Below are positions 26,281 to 38,860 of a DNA stretch of 64,000 bases, in pieces. Position numbers and translations under genes: made by a program. The notes under the pieces were generated by a model. That model had not been told where the DNA came from. It worked only from the letters and a program-made list of their open reading frames with translations, and did not search any database. Source of the DNA: Letharia columbiana (Eukaryota > Ascomycota > Lecanoromycetes > Lecanorales > Parmeliaceae); NCBI RefSeq assembly GCF_014066305.1, contig NW_023501116.1:1-64000 (forward strand). The letters are read 5' to 3'. Position 1 is the stretch's first letter. Each line of letters opens with the position of its first letter.

Positions 26281-27370
26281 TTAACGCTTAAGCGAAGTCT
26301 AAGTAATAATATTTTAATATTTATAATTTAGATTTTAGATCGAATATTAAAATTAATATAGAGTTTTTAATAGAATTTAAATAAGATTTAAATATATAGA
26401 TTAAAAGTTAATATATTAATAACTTAATTATTTCTTTATATAATTTAATAGTTATTAAAAATATTTTTATAGAATAATCGAAATAAAATATAATAGTTTT
26501 AATATTTATTAGAATATCTAAATTCTAACTCTAAATAAATTAAAATAAGATTTTTAACGTATTTAATTTAAATATTTATTTCAATCTTATTTTAAAAAAA
26601 AACTAAGAATATTTTTATATATTCAAATAGCTCTAAATAGAGTTTATATATTTATATATTTTTTATTTAATAATATCTAGAATAATAGGTCGAGGAATAA
26701 GAAATAAAAATTTAGATTTATAATGGCGGAGTATATTTATACGAAGTAAATCTCCGCGCTAAATCTCTTCTTAATATTAAAAAAATCAATTTAGTAGCAA
26801 ATTTGAAAATTCTTAAATTATATACTTTTTATAACTTTAAATTACTTGATTAATTTTGAAAATTTATAGAATAAATTTTTTTAAAGAAAATATAAAGAAT
26901 AATAATATTGTAACGAAGAAAGTTCTTAGTTTATTAATAATTATATATAATAATTTTTAACTAAAAAACTCTAAATAATATTTTTAATATTTATATATTA
27001 CTAAATAGCTCTTAAAATCCTCTATTACTATACGTATTTAAAATTATAAGTTTTAAATAATAATAATAAATGCTAGCTTATCGAGATTTCTTTATATAGT
27101 AATTCTATATTAAATCGATATTTTTATTTAATAATATAATAATTTATAATTACTTTTTCATTAAAATTATATCGTTAAATAACCTTTTTTTATTTTTATA
27201 AATATTATTATATAAAATTATATATTAATCTTAAATTATTTTAAAAGATAATTCGGGGATAATTAGACGCTAATATACGATTTTATTAAATAATTAAATA
27301 CTCGATAATAATTATCTTTTCGTTTTAATATCGTTAAATAGCTCTTAATTAGGGCTATAAATCATCTTAT
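26281..27370. repeat. 1.08-kb direct repeat, right copy
   Basis: Counterpart of 17,217-18,285. It runs without a break into the first 792-bp unit; both share AATACTCGATAATAATTAT and TCGTTAAATAGCTCTTAATT. This copy is slightly less RIPed and keeps a few CpA/TpG sites (for example AATTTGAAAATTC near 26,800). Confidence 0.7.
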
Positions 27371-27572
27371 TTAAATATTTTTATTTATTATAAATTCGAC
27401 GTTGGCGTTAAGGTTTTAGATAGAGATATTAAAATACTCGCTTATTTTTTATATTGCCTATAACTTTTCAAATATTAATAGTAAAAATATAAACTCAAAT
27501 ATTATTATTAATCATTTTTTTCATAGAGTTCAGCGATGTAATAAAAAAAAGATATTTTAAGAATTTAAAAAA

Positions 27573-27690
27573 GTAGCGACGGTGTAACTCGAACTCCCGA
27601 CCTTATTCACCTAAAAATTAAAAAAAATTTCTTACTTACAATATAACCACGGGTTAGATAACTATATCGTAAGTAAGAAATAAAATAATT
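27573..27690 (-). other. tRNA-like / SINE-like module, unit 1
   Basis: Minus strand: GGTCGGGAGTTCGAGTTACA resembles a T-arm / box B, then CCGTCGCTAC and a T-run. An inverted repeat based on TTACTTAC...GTAAGTAA lies upstream around a TAGC box A-like phrase. Confidence 0.35.
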
Positions 27691-28240
27691 TTATCTATTT
27701 TATTATATAAAGAAAATAAATTATTTAATATATTAATAATTTCTTTAATATAAGTAATAAGTATTACTTTAATAGATTATAACTCTAAAATTACGCGATT
27801 ATTAAATTTTAAATTTTATTAAAAATTACTAACTAAGTATAACTATTATTATTTTTAAGTTTCTTAAATATATTTTATATATAGGGCGAAGTAAATTTCT
27901 AAGCTAAGGGTTTAGAAAATTCGAGAATAATTAAACGCTAATATACGATTTTATTAAATAATCAAATACTTAATAATAATTATTTTTTCGTTTTAATATC
28001 GTTGAATTGCCCTTAATTAGGGCTATAAATTATATTATTTAAATATTTTTATTTATTATAAATTCGTTATTGGCGTTAAGATTTTAGATAGAGATATTAA
28101 AATACTCGCTTATTTTTTATATTGCCTATAACTTTTCAAATATTAATAGTAAAAATATAAACTTAAATATTATTATTAATTATTTTTTTCATAGAGTTCA
28201 GCGATGTAATAAAAAAAAGATATTTTAAGAATTTAAAAAA

Positions 28241-28350
28241 GTGGCGACGGTGTAACTCGAACTCCCGACCTTATTCATCTAAAAGTTAAAAAAAATTTCT
28301 TATTTATAATACGATCACGGGTTAGATAGCTATATCGTAAGTAAAGAATA
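28241..28350 (-). other. tRNA-like / SINE-like module, unit 2
   Basis: As in unit 1 but with an acceptor-like GTCGCCA just before C and T6 on the minus strand, the best match to a tRNA 3' end plus Pol III stop. The 5' acceptor half (expected GGCGACG) is not visible and the T-stem (GGGAG/TACAC) does not pair, so I do not call a functional tR​NA. Confidence 0.35.
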
Positions 28351-29030
28351 AAATAATTTCATCTATTTTATTATATAAAGAGAATAAATTATTTAATATA
28401 TTAATAATTTCTTTAATATAAGATAATAAGTATTACTTTAATAGATTATAACTCTAAAATTACGCGATTATTAAATTTTAAATTTTATTAAAAATTGCTA
28501 ACTAAGTATAACTATTATTATTTTTAAGTTTCTTAAATATATTTTATATATAGAGCGAAATAAATTTCTAAGCTAAGGGTTTCTCTTAACGCGAAAAGTA
28601 ATCGATATATATATAGAAATTTATTATTTTAAATAACGAATATAGAAGTAAATCTATTTAAAAAATACGCGTTAAAATCTTAGAGTTATCTAAATTATTT
28701 TAAAAGATAATTCGAGAATAATTAGACGCTAATATACGATTTTATTAAATAATTAAATACTTAATAATAATTATCTTTTCGTTTTAATATCGTTGAATTG
28801 CCCTTAATTAGAGCTATAAATCATCTTATTTAAATATTTTTATTTATTATAAATTCGATATTGGCGTTAAGATTTTAGATAGAGATATTAAAATACTCGC
28901 TTATTTTTTATATTACCTATAACTTTTCAAATATTAATAGTAAAAATATAAACTTAAATATTATTATTAATTATTTTTTTCATAGAGTTCAGCGATGTAA
29001 TAAAAAAAAGATATTTTAAGAATTTAAAAA

Positions 29031-29140
29031 AGTGGCGACGGTGTAACTCGAACTCCCGACCTTATTTATCTAAAAATTAAAAAAAAATTCTTACTTACGA
29101 TACGACTACGGGTTAAGATAGCTATATCGTAAGTAAAGAA
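29031..29140 (-). other. tRNA-like / SINE-like module, unit 3
   Basis: Same module. Here the upstream inverted repeat is perfect over 12 bp: TTACTTACGATA at 29,091-29,102 and TATCGTAAGTAA at 29,125-29,136 enclose 22 bases that contain the GGGTTAAGATAGC phrase. Confidence 0.35.
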
Positions 29141-29823
29141 TAAAATAATTTCACCTATTTTATTATATAAAGAGAATAAATTATTTAATATATTAATAAT
29201 TTCTTTAATATAAGATAATAAGTATTATTTTAATAGATTATAACTCTAAAATTACGCGATTATTAAATTTTAAATTTTATTAAAAATCGCTAACTAAGTA
29301 TAACTAATTTTTTTTTTAAGTTTCTTAAATATATTTTATATATAAGACGAAATAAATTTCTAAGCTAAGAGTTTCTCTTAACGCGAAAAGTAATCGATAT
29401 ATATATAGAAATTTATTATTTTAAATAACGAATATAGAAGTAAATCTATTTAAAAAATACGCGTTAAAATCTTAGAGTTATCTAAATTATTTTAAAAGAT
29501 AATTCGAGAATAATTAGACGCTAATATACGATTTTATTAAATAATTAAATACTCGATAATAATTATCTTTTCGTTTTAATATCGTTAAATCGTTCTTAAT
29601 TAGAGCTATAAATCATCTTATTTAAATATTTTTATTTATTATAAATTCGTTATTGGCGTTAAGATTTTAGATAGAGATATTAAAATACTCGCTTATTTTT
29701 TATATTACCTATAACTTTTCAAATATTAATAGTAAAAATATAAACTTAAATATTATTATTAATTATTTTTTTCATAGAGTTTAGCGATATAATAAAAAAA
29801 AGATATTTTAAGAATTTAAAAAA

Positions 29824-29935
29824 GTGGCGACGGTGTAACTCGAACTCTCGATCTTATTTATTTAAAAATTAAAAAAAATTTCTTATTTACGATACTATTA
29901 TAGGTTAAGATAGCTATATCGTATAATTAAAGAAT
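29824..29935 (-). other. tRNA-like / SINE-like module, unit 4
   Basis: Fourth copy with extra RIP-type changes (CTCTCGATC in place of CTCCCGACC), yet with the T-run and CGAACT core intact. Confidence 0.3.
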
Positions 29936-30265
29936 AAAATAGATTCATCTATTTTATTATATAAAGAAATAAATTATTTAATATATTAATAATTTCTTTA
30001 ATACGAGATAATAAGTATTATTCTAATAGATTATAACTCTAAAATTACGCGATTATTAAATTTTAAATTTTATTAAAAATTGCTAACTAAGTATAACTAA
30101 ATTTTTTTTTAAGTTTCTTAAATATATTTTATATATAGGGCGAAATAAATTTCTAAGTAAAGGGTTTCTCTTCGCGCGAAAAGTAATCGATACGTATATA
30201 GAAATTTATTATTTTAAATAACGAATATAGAAGCAAATCTATTCAAAAAATATGCGTTAAAATCC

Positions 30266-30560
30266 TAAGATTCTTAAGTTTTTTTATATATTTTTTTCAA
30301 ATTTTTTATTTTAAATAAAAAAAAAATTAATTAAATATTTAATTTTATTTAAAACATCTTAATTCTAAATAAATCAATTCTAGGGCTATTTATAAAATTT
30401 TAATTTTTATATATAATATTAACTAAGTAGTACTATTATTTTTTTCAATTTTTAAATTATATCAATTATTCGTTACGGGGAATAAAATTATAATATAAAG
30501 TTCTCTTAGCGCCGGCGAGTCGGGGAAACGACTTTATATGTAGACTTTGACATTTTTTCA
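30266..30560. repeat. 290-bp direct repeat, right copy
   Basis: Matches 26,000-26,280. This copy is clearly less mutated: GCGCCGGCGAGTCGGGGAAA here stands against GCGTCGATAAATTAAGAAAA there. That gives a direct view of the C-to-T and G-to-A changes in the other copy. Confidence 0.7.
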
Positions 30561-30765
30561 AAAAATAACTATAAGACCAAATTCCGCGTCATAAGGGGCG
30601 CTGTGTAGCCCTAGCTTAGGGCTATTCGAATCTAAAAAAATGAAGAAATTCTATTAGAAAAAAAAGCGTATTCCATTTGAATATAAAAGTTGTAATGGAA
30701 TGCGCCTCCGCGCTAAGAATGCGGCCGCATTCCATTACACTCTATCTGATAGATATAAAAGTATA
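30540..30765. other. Un-RIPed island rich in inverted repeats
   Basis: CpA and TpG return over about 220 bp. It holds an 8-bp-arm hairpin (TAGCCCTA-gct-TAGGGCTA, 30,606-30,624), a perfect 14-bp inverted repeat (TGTAATGGAATGCG at 30,691-30,704 with CGCATTCCATTACA at 30,726-30,739), a third related arm (GCGTATTCCATT from 30,666) and a perfect 16-bp palindrome centred on GCGGCCGC (30,717-30,732). This could be the end of a DNA transposon or a small foldback element. No partner terminus was found elsewhere in the window. Confidence 0.6.
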
Positions 30766-32624
30766 ATTTATTTATATAGATAGTTTAAATTTAATTAAGT
30801 TCGATTATAGTAGATAATTAATTTCTCGTAAGTCGTCTTAAACTTTAAAAAGTTCTTTTTTCTAAGAAATTCTCTTTCTTCTTAATTTTTCGAGTTTTTT
30901 ATCTATATAATTAAATAGATAATTATAAATATTAAAGACGTAGTAAATTATAACTTTCTTTTTCTCTACTTATTAATTTTTTAAATTTATAAAAAGATTT
31001 AATAAGCTAAATTAAATATTAAATCTATTAGAAATTAATTAAAAATTATTTAGATATTTAGATTATAGTTTTTATTTATAATTATTTTTTATTACTTAAT
31101 CTTAAATAGATAGTTAATCTATTTTTTAAGAAATATATAATATTAATATAAAGAAGTAGAGCGCGAATTAATATTTAATAAATTAAATTTTAATAAGTCT
31201 TAATATTCTAAAAAAGCTTAAGAGAGTATTTCTAATAATATTACTTTTTTTTAGAAGATTAATATTTATCTAATATTAAAATATTTTTATTTTAAAGTTA
31301 TTTAGCTTATAGTATAAAAAAGATTTTTTTATATTAATTATTAATATTAATATATATAACGATTTTTTAAATCTTAATATAATTAATAATATAATAACTA
31401 GAATAATAATAAGAAATATTATATTTTTATTAAAGTTATTAATAGATTAATTATATTTATTTAAACTTAATTCTTATCTTCTTTATTATCTTAGCTTCTC
31501 TAAAAATTTTTATTTATTAAAATAATTCTAATATTATTTAAAAGTTCTTTTAAGACTAATTAAATAATATACGCTATATAAAAAATATATTATAAATAAT
31601 CTAAAGACTTAAATTCTCTAATATTAAGCGAGTTTTCTATTACGAAAATAAAAAGATAAATAATTAAGTCTTCGAAGAGTATATTATTATTATTAACGTT
31701 ATTAGTTATAAGTCTAAATATATAAAATTAAATTTTAAATTTTATAAGAATTAAATTAATAATACTTATAAGTTTCTAACTAATATATTTATCTTCGATA
31801 TATTCGAAGTTTATAAGAATCTTATACTATTATTAATTAATATTAATAAAAAAGATTAGAATTATTATAAATAATTAGTAATTATAAGATAATTAATAAT
31901 TTAGAATTAGAGAGATTTTAATATTATTAATTAATAAATTCTTTAATAATCTTATCTCTAGCTTTATAGCTTTTTTATTAATTAATTCTTTATAATAAAT
32001 ATTAATTTTAATTATATATTAAAGTTAAGATAGCGTAAGAGTTATAGTATTTTAAAATTATTAATAATTATAAATAAAATACTAGTATTTATAATTTAGC
32101 GACGAAATTATTTCGAGAAGTCTTCGCGTATAAGCTTTCGACTTTTTAATATTATAAGAGAATTTTAATATTATCTTTTCTAGAGTAAATAGTAAATTAA
32201 ATATTCTATTTATCGTTTTATTTATTAATAATCTATATCGTCTAGTTTAGAAATATATCTAATTTTTATAATTATCGATTAGATTTATTTATTATAAACT
32301 ACTTAAATTAGATTTCTTAATATATTCTTTAAATTTAATATATATTATTATATCGCTTATTTCGTAATCTATAAATAAGTAAATTAGAATCTTATTATAG
32401 TAATAATAAATAATATATAACTTCTCGAAATCGACGAGCGTATATTCGTTAAATTATATTTACTTCTAGAATTTTCTAATTTCTAAGCTCTAATAAATAA
32501 GCTAATAATCGCTATTAGATTTAAACTAATTCTATATAATCTATACTATCTTTATTTATTATTATATTTATCGTTTTTTATTATTAATATTAAAAAGAAA
32601 GTAAAGTTTATTACTATTATCTAT
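30766..32624. other. AT-rich relic DNA, possibly former coding
   Basis: RIP-saturated sequence. Frames can be read through TAA/TAG stops but I recognise no domain. It leads into the Gypsy fragment at 32,625. Confidence 0.35.
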
Positions 32625-33180
32625 AAATCTAAAAAGTAAATTTTTATATAATTTTCGTCGAGTTCGTACTATAAGTACGATTTAGTACGATTTAGTCTAT
32701 TAAGTAAACTTTATCTATATTTAATTCTTTTCGCTAGTTCTATTAGTTTAGTAACTTTAAAAATTTTTAATAACTTTAAAATTTTTATATAATATACTTT
32801 AATATACTCTAAGTACTATTCTATATATATATAATATTAATATATATTATTATTAATATATATATTATTATACGCTATATTAGAGTATTACTTACGCGAT
32901 TAATTTTATTAAATTATCTAATTTTATAATTAAATTTAAGTTAACGTTAATACTTATTATCGTAGAATCTTATTATTATAACGTTAATTATTAGAACTTT
33001 TCTTTTTTTATACGTATTACTATTAAATTAATAGAATTAATAAAAAAGATTAAAATAATTATTAAATCGACGGAATTTAGATAAATTCTAATTAGATTTA
33101 CTAATTCGATAAATTTTATAATTTCCGCGATAAACGCGCGATTAGTAATTTTAAATTTTATAAAAACTTTTTAAATTTAT
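32625..33180 (+). mobile_element. Gypsy retrotransposon fragment
   Basis: The plus strand here matches the minus strand of 48,790-49,290 over about 500 bp, for example AATTCTTTTCGCTA, TAATATACTCTAAG and CGTTAATACTTATTATCGTA. In that second copy the segment lies just upstream of the reverse transcriptase, so this is the region between gag and reverse transcriptase of the same family, inserted in the opposite orientation. Similarity stops near 33,180, so it is a truncated copy. Confidence 0.65.
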
Positions 33181-35699
33181 AGATAATCTTTACGTCGAAA
33201 TATACTTATCGATATCTTATATTAAGTATCGTCGATTAAGAAAGTCGAGTTTACGCTAAATAAAGGTCTAGTTAATATCTTAAAATTAAGATATTTAAAG
33301 AGAAATTAAAAGAGATACGTAAATAAATAAAATATTAGAAATAAAATAAAATTAATATTTAATATATAAATTCTATTTTCTCGCTATAATAGAAACTTAT
33401 ATTACTTTAATAACTTATATCGCTTTAATAATATATTATTATATTATTTCTAATATTTTAAATTAAAGATTAACTCTTTCTAATTAACGTTATAATTAGT
33501 AATTATATATTTAAAAGTATATAATAATATTAATATAGAATTAATATTTAATTTAATTAATTTAAAACTCTAATTAATTTAGCTATTAACGCTTCTCTAC
33601 TTAATATAATATATACTTAATTCGCTTTAATACTACTTATTCGCTATTATACTATTTTAAATATTAGAATTAGAAATTATATTTTTTTAATTAATATTCT
33701 AATCGCTAATTATATTAATAAGAGTATATATTAATATCTTAAAATTATTAAATTTATTTTATTAGATATTAATATAGAATTAGAATTTAATTTAAATACT
33801 TTAATAATTTAATTAGCTAGACTAGTTATTATTTAAATCTTCTATATATAAAAATTAAATCTTTTATCGCGTTAAAACTATTTTTAAATATTAATATCTT
33901 TCTTATTAATATAACTTTTTCTTATTTAAATAATATTATAATATCTTTTACTTAGACGTTAAAATATTAAAGTATTATATTCTTTACTTTTAATTAAATA
34001 ATATCGTTTTTAAATTAATATCTTTAATCTTATAAAAATAATAATTAATTTATTATAAATAAAGGCGAAAAAGAAATAGTATTTTCTTTTATTTTTAAAG
34101 TAAAAGAAGAGAAGAAAGTAAGTAAATTAATCGTAAGCTATAAACGATTCGATATCTAAGAATAATAAATTAATAAAATTATAATATTAGAATAAAGAGC
34201 TTTTCTTATAACTAATAAATATAAGATTAAATAGAAATTAATTAAATTAATAAGATTATCTTTAATAAATATATCGCGTATATAAAGAATATCGAAATAT
34301 ATAAAATATATATAAAATATAAGAGAGAGTATATATATATAGTTGTAAATATTTAAAGTATATTTAAAATATAGAAAGAAGCGCTTATATATAGCTCTAT
34401 AATATATATTAATAAAAAAGAAATTAATCTCTTTTTTTAATTAGCTTTTTAATTAATATTTAAACTTAATTTATTTTTAAATAGTATTTTATTTTAATAA
34501 GATTTTAGTTATATAATATTAGTTAGCTCGATAATAAATATTTAATATTATTCTTTTTTAATTTATCCTCTTCTTTTTTAAAAATTCTTTTTATTATTAT
34601 AGTAATTATATTATAATATACTTATTTATTATAATATTATCTATATTTAAAGAAAATAAAATTATTTTTCTTATATTCTATAGTTAAATTAAATTAATAA
34701 TATTATTTTTATAAAGTAAATATACGCTTAATAGCGCTATATCTCTTAATACGATAATTAATTATAATATTAAATATAATTTATTAATATATAGTATTAT
34801 TATTTATTAAAGCTATTAACTTAATAGTTATAAAAATTTAAAAAATTTTTAATAATTTATTAATTATTAATTTAGATTTATTTAAATTATCGAAGTAAAG
34901 TAAAAATAAGACTTCGCGAAGATAAAAATTAGAAGATTATATACGAAGTTTAAAAAGTATAATTATAAATAAGAAAAGTACGTAGTTATATTGATTATAT
35001 ATATCTAAATTAAATAGTAAATTAATTATACGCGCTAATTATATTATTACTAATTAGACTTTAAAGCTTATATATTAAAGAAAATTTGTAGATTATAAAA
35101 ATTAATAAATTTAATTATTTTTTAAATTATATTTATTTAAGTAATAAAGAAGATCTTAATTTATATAACTTTAAATTCGATTAATTCGCTTCGAATTTAA
35201 TTTTCTATATTAATTATATTTTAAGAAGTTATAGAGATAAAATTAGCGAGTAATTTTAATAATATAACTTACTCTCTAATAATTATAAATAAAAAAAATT
35301 ATTAATTAATATCTAGCGGCTTAATTATATATATTTTATATAAAAAGAATTACTTTATAATTAAAAGATATATAGCTTTTTAGATAATTATAATAAGATA
35401 TAAATTTATAAATAATAATATAATATTATTAAAGTCTAGATATAATTTTTATAAAAAGAAAATATATAATAAATAAAAGAAAAACTATTCTAAGTTGAGA
35501 ATAAGATATTCTAATTATTATTCTACTTATTATACTTAATTAATAATATTTAGCTATTATACTTAATCTAATAACTTTATATATTTTATATTTATAGAAT
35601 AGAACTTCTTAAATCGATTTAAATATAGATATATATTTATAAAAATGCTATTACTTTAATAAAAGAGATTTCTTATTCTAAATCTATACTAAATTAAAG
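33181..35699. other. AT-rich relic DNA, unidentified
   Basis: RIPed sequence over 2.5 kb. It contains no recognisable domain, RNA or tandem array. Confidence 0.4.
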
Positions 35700-36265
35700 A
35701 TTATATTTCTATATTTAATAGCTTTAATTTCTATAGTTATTATTAATATCGCGATTAAATTCGTATAATAATAATATATCTTTTTTATTAATAAATATTT
35801 CTACGTCTAATAGCTTTAGTTTCTATAATTATTATTAATATCGCGATTAAATTCGTATAGTAATAATACGTCTTTCTTATTAGCGAGTATTCTTATATTT
35901 AATAGTTTTAATTTCTATAGTTATTATTAATATCGTAATTAAATTTATATAGTAATAGTATATCTTTTTTATTAGTAAGTATTTCTACGTTTAATAGCTT
36001 TAGTTCTAATAGTTATTATTAATATCGCGATTAAATTTATATAATAATAATACGTTTTTTTTATTAGCGAGTATCTTTATATTTAATAGCTTTAGTTTTT
36101 ATAATTATTATTAATATCGTAACTAAATTTATATAATAATAATACGTCTTTCTTATTAGCGAGTATTTCTATATTTAATAACTTTAATTTCGATAATTTT
36201 TATTAATATCGCGATTAAATTCGTATAATAATAATATACTTTTTTTATTAACGAGTATATTAATA
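35700..36265. repeat. 91-bp tandem repeat, six copies
   Basis: The phrase TAATAGCTTTA recurs at 35,717, 35,809, 35,900, 35,992, 36,083 and 36,175, a period of 91-92 bp. Each unit has ATTATTAATATCG(C)GATTAAAT followed by a variable TATTAGCGAGTAT segment. Differences are mostly C/T or G/A. Confidence 0.88.
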
Positions 36266-36762
36266 ATTATAAATATTTAAAATATAATAGAAAATAGTAG
36301 GCGATCTTTAGTAATACTCGATCTTAAATCTATAGCTTCTTTATCTTATTTAAAAGTAAAGATATTTATATCTAAAATTTAAAGTAAGTAAATTCTAATA
36401 TATAATTAATAAATATCTAGATATAAATCTTCTAATACTTCTCGCTAAGCGTTTAACGCTTAAAAAAAGAATATTAATCTTTAATTACGCTTATATAAAT
36501 CTTTTAAAAGAAGCTATATATTAATAGAAAGTTTTAATTTATATTAATTATAATTATAAAGATAATTATAATTATAATTTTAAATATAATTAGATATTTA
36601 AGTTATAAGACTTATTATTAGCTAGTAAATAAAAGATTAAATTCTATTAATTATTTTATTTAATATCTTATTTATTATAAGAATATAGAATTATCTTTTA
36701 AAAGCGAATCTTTAAAGATAATAGTCGAATAATATAATATATATATAATATAAAATCTTATA
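36266..36762. other. AT-rich relic DNA before the 2.1-kb repeat
   Basis: No recognised content. Weak similarity to about 38,900-39,212 suggests that the following direct repeat may begin somewhat earlier than marked. Confidence 0.35.
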
Positions 36763-38860
36763 AACTACGCGTTAAAAGAAAAGCTTCGAAGTTATAAGAT
36801 TAATTAAAATTTAATAGCGATAAATCTCGCGTAAAGCTTAAGTTATAATTCGCGTTAGTTATATATATTAAAGATAATAATAACTAGAAGAATATACTAT
36901 TTAATTTTTATTAATACTTTAATATTATTAAAGTAGAGATAATATTTATTAAAGTAACGGCGATATTTATTAAAGTAATAACGATATCTATTAAAGTAGC
37001 GGCGATATCTAGTAAACGCTTTACTATAACGCTTTTAAATAGATTATTATCTCGCATAATCTAAAATAATATTAACTTTTTCGAAAAGCTATTAATAATA
37101 AATTAAATATATATTAATTAAGCTCTTTACGCGATTTATCTATATATTAACTTAAAGTTATTAATAAATAAAGAATAAATATATAACTTAATATCTACGT
37201 TATACTTTAAGTATTACTATAATAATATTAGATTATTTAAATAGAAGTCTAAAATATAAATAAGATAGTCTTATAAGAAGAAGAGTTAATATAAAAAAGA
37301 AAGTCTTAGAAAGAAGAAAAAGCTTATATATCTATCGCGTATACTAAATATTTAAATTACTTTATATTATTTAATTTAATTTAAATATTAATAGATAACG
37401 CGCTTTCTCTTCGATTTTAAAGATTTAAGCTTAAATAAATTATATTTATTAAACGCTATTATTTAATATAATCTTATTTATTTTTATAATATTTATAATT
37501 ATTATTATAGTTTATATAAATTAAAATATAAGATATCTAAAAGAGCGAGTTAATAAATAATTATTCTTATCTAATTTAATTAAAATAAAACTATTATAAC
37601 TTATTAAAATTTTCGCGTATTTTATTTTTATTTTCTTTTCTTTATATAAATAATTATTCTTTTAATTTAAACTCTATAATTAAAATAGTATATAATATAT
37701 ACTCTTTATATTTCTAACTTCGATACTTACTAGAATTAATATACTTTTTAATAAAATAAGTATTAATTAAAATTAAGTATAGTTTAGTATTTATAGATAT
37801 TCGTATAAGCTCTTTAATTTCTTTATATATATCTATTAATTTATCTTTTTATAGCGATTAAAGTAGAAGATATTAAGTCTAATAATTTATTATAATAAAT
37901 ATTAAATATTAATAACGATAATAATATTAAAGAGTCTTAATATAAATTAATTAAATAGCGATTAAACTTTTAATTAAAATAAAAAAGAAAGAATAAGTTT
38001 AATAAAAATAAAAATATTAAGAGATCGCGATAGCGAATAAATATATTTACGTTTAAGAAGAAACTAATTAAGAAAATAAAGAAAGTCGATATTTTAGCTA
38101 TTAATTATATTATAGCTCGTAATAAGTATAAAGCTAGATATATTAATATATCGTAATTAAAATAAAAGTAAACTTTTAAGAAAATTAGATAAAATATAAT
38201 AGATAAGTAATAAATAACTTCTAATTCTAGTTATTATTCTAGTAAACTTATATTTTAATAGTATTATATAAGAAAAATACGCGAGTATAATTTAAAGAAA
38301 GTTTAGAGTTTCGCTCTTCGCGTAAATTATTATATATATAAATAAAGATAAGAGTTTAGATTATAAGAATATAGATAATATTAAAGTTAAATAAGATATA
38401 AGTATTAAGAATAATTTTATTATATATATTAATAATTAAATAAACTTTATCTTTTAAGCTACTTAAAAGTATAATATAGAATTTAATAATAAACTCTATC
38501 GTAGTTTAAATATAATAATATTAACGCGTTAATTAAAAAGTATCGAGTTATTATAAAAATCTTAAGATATTAAATATAATTATATCTAAAAGATAAAATT
38601 ATAAATCTTTATTAATATATAATTAATTTAATATATAATAATAAAAAGTTTATTACGAAAGTTACGCTATTTAAGTTAATACTTTAATCTTAGCTATTAC
38701 TCTTATTATTATATAAATAACGCGAAGTTATCTTTTATTCGAGTATATCTAATTTTTAATTTTAATTATTATTATAGATATCGTTAATTCGTTCTAGAAT
38801 TATTAAATCTACTTTTATATACTTTCTATATTTTATCTTTTTTTTAATTAGATAGTAATT
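36763..38860. repeat. 2.1-kb direct repeat, copy 1
   Basis: Collinear with 39,213-41,310 at an offset of about 2,450 bp. Shared landmarks are AAGCTTCGA(A/G)(A/G)TTATAAGATTA, a short TATTAAAGTA(G/A)-type minisatellite near 36,935-37,015, AAAATTTTCGCGTATTTTAT near 37,600 and GATATCGTTAATT(C/T) near 38,780. Plus-strand frames resemble a LINE-type C-terminal zinc region (37,430-37,600), but too weakly to name. It is a RIPed transposon of unknown class. Confidence 0.75.

Larger units (their letters stand above)
27225..30265. repeat. 792-bp tandem repeat, four copies
   Basis: The landmark TTCG(G/A)G(G/A)ATAATTA lies at 27,252, 27,920, 28,711 and 29,503: spacings of 668, 791 and 792 bp, so the first unit lacks about 124 bp at its right end. 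Units share AAATTCG-TTGGCGTTAAG, TTTCATAGAGTTCAGCGATG and the tRNA-like module near their middle. Some CpA and TpG survive (TTTTCAAATATTAATAG, GCGATGTAAT) in the same places in most units, which suggests later amplification or weaker RIP than the surroundings. Confidence 0.9.

Noticed and set aside
17217..27370. 1.08-kb direct repeats as LTRs of one 10-kb retrotransposon
   Set aside because: No TG...CA-type ends, primer site, polypurine tract or target duplication, and the left copy seems to continue a coding frame.
24431..29935. Functional tRNA genes in the tandem units
   Set aside because: Acceptor and T-stems do not pair, and the 5' half is not recognisable. Kept only as tRNA-like modules.
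30606..30624. Telomere repeat (TTAGGG)
   Set aside because: It occurs once, as part of a short hairpin; there is no array.
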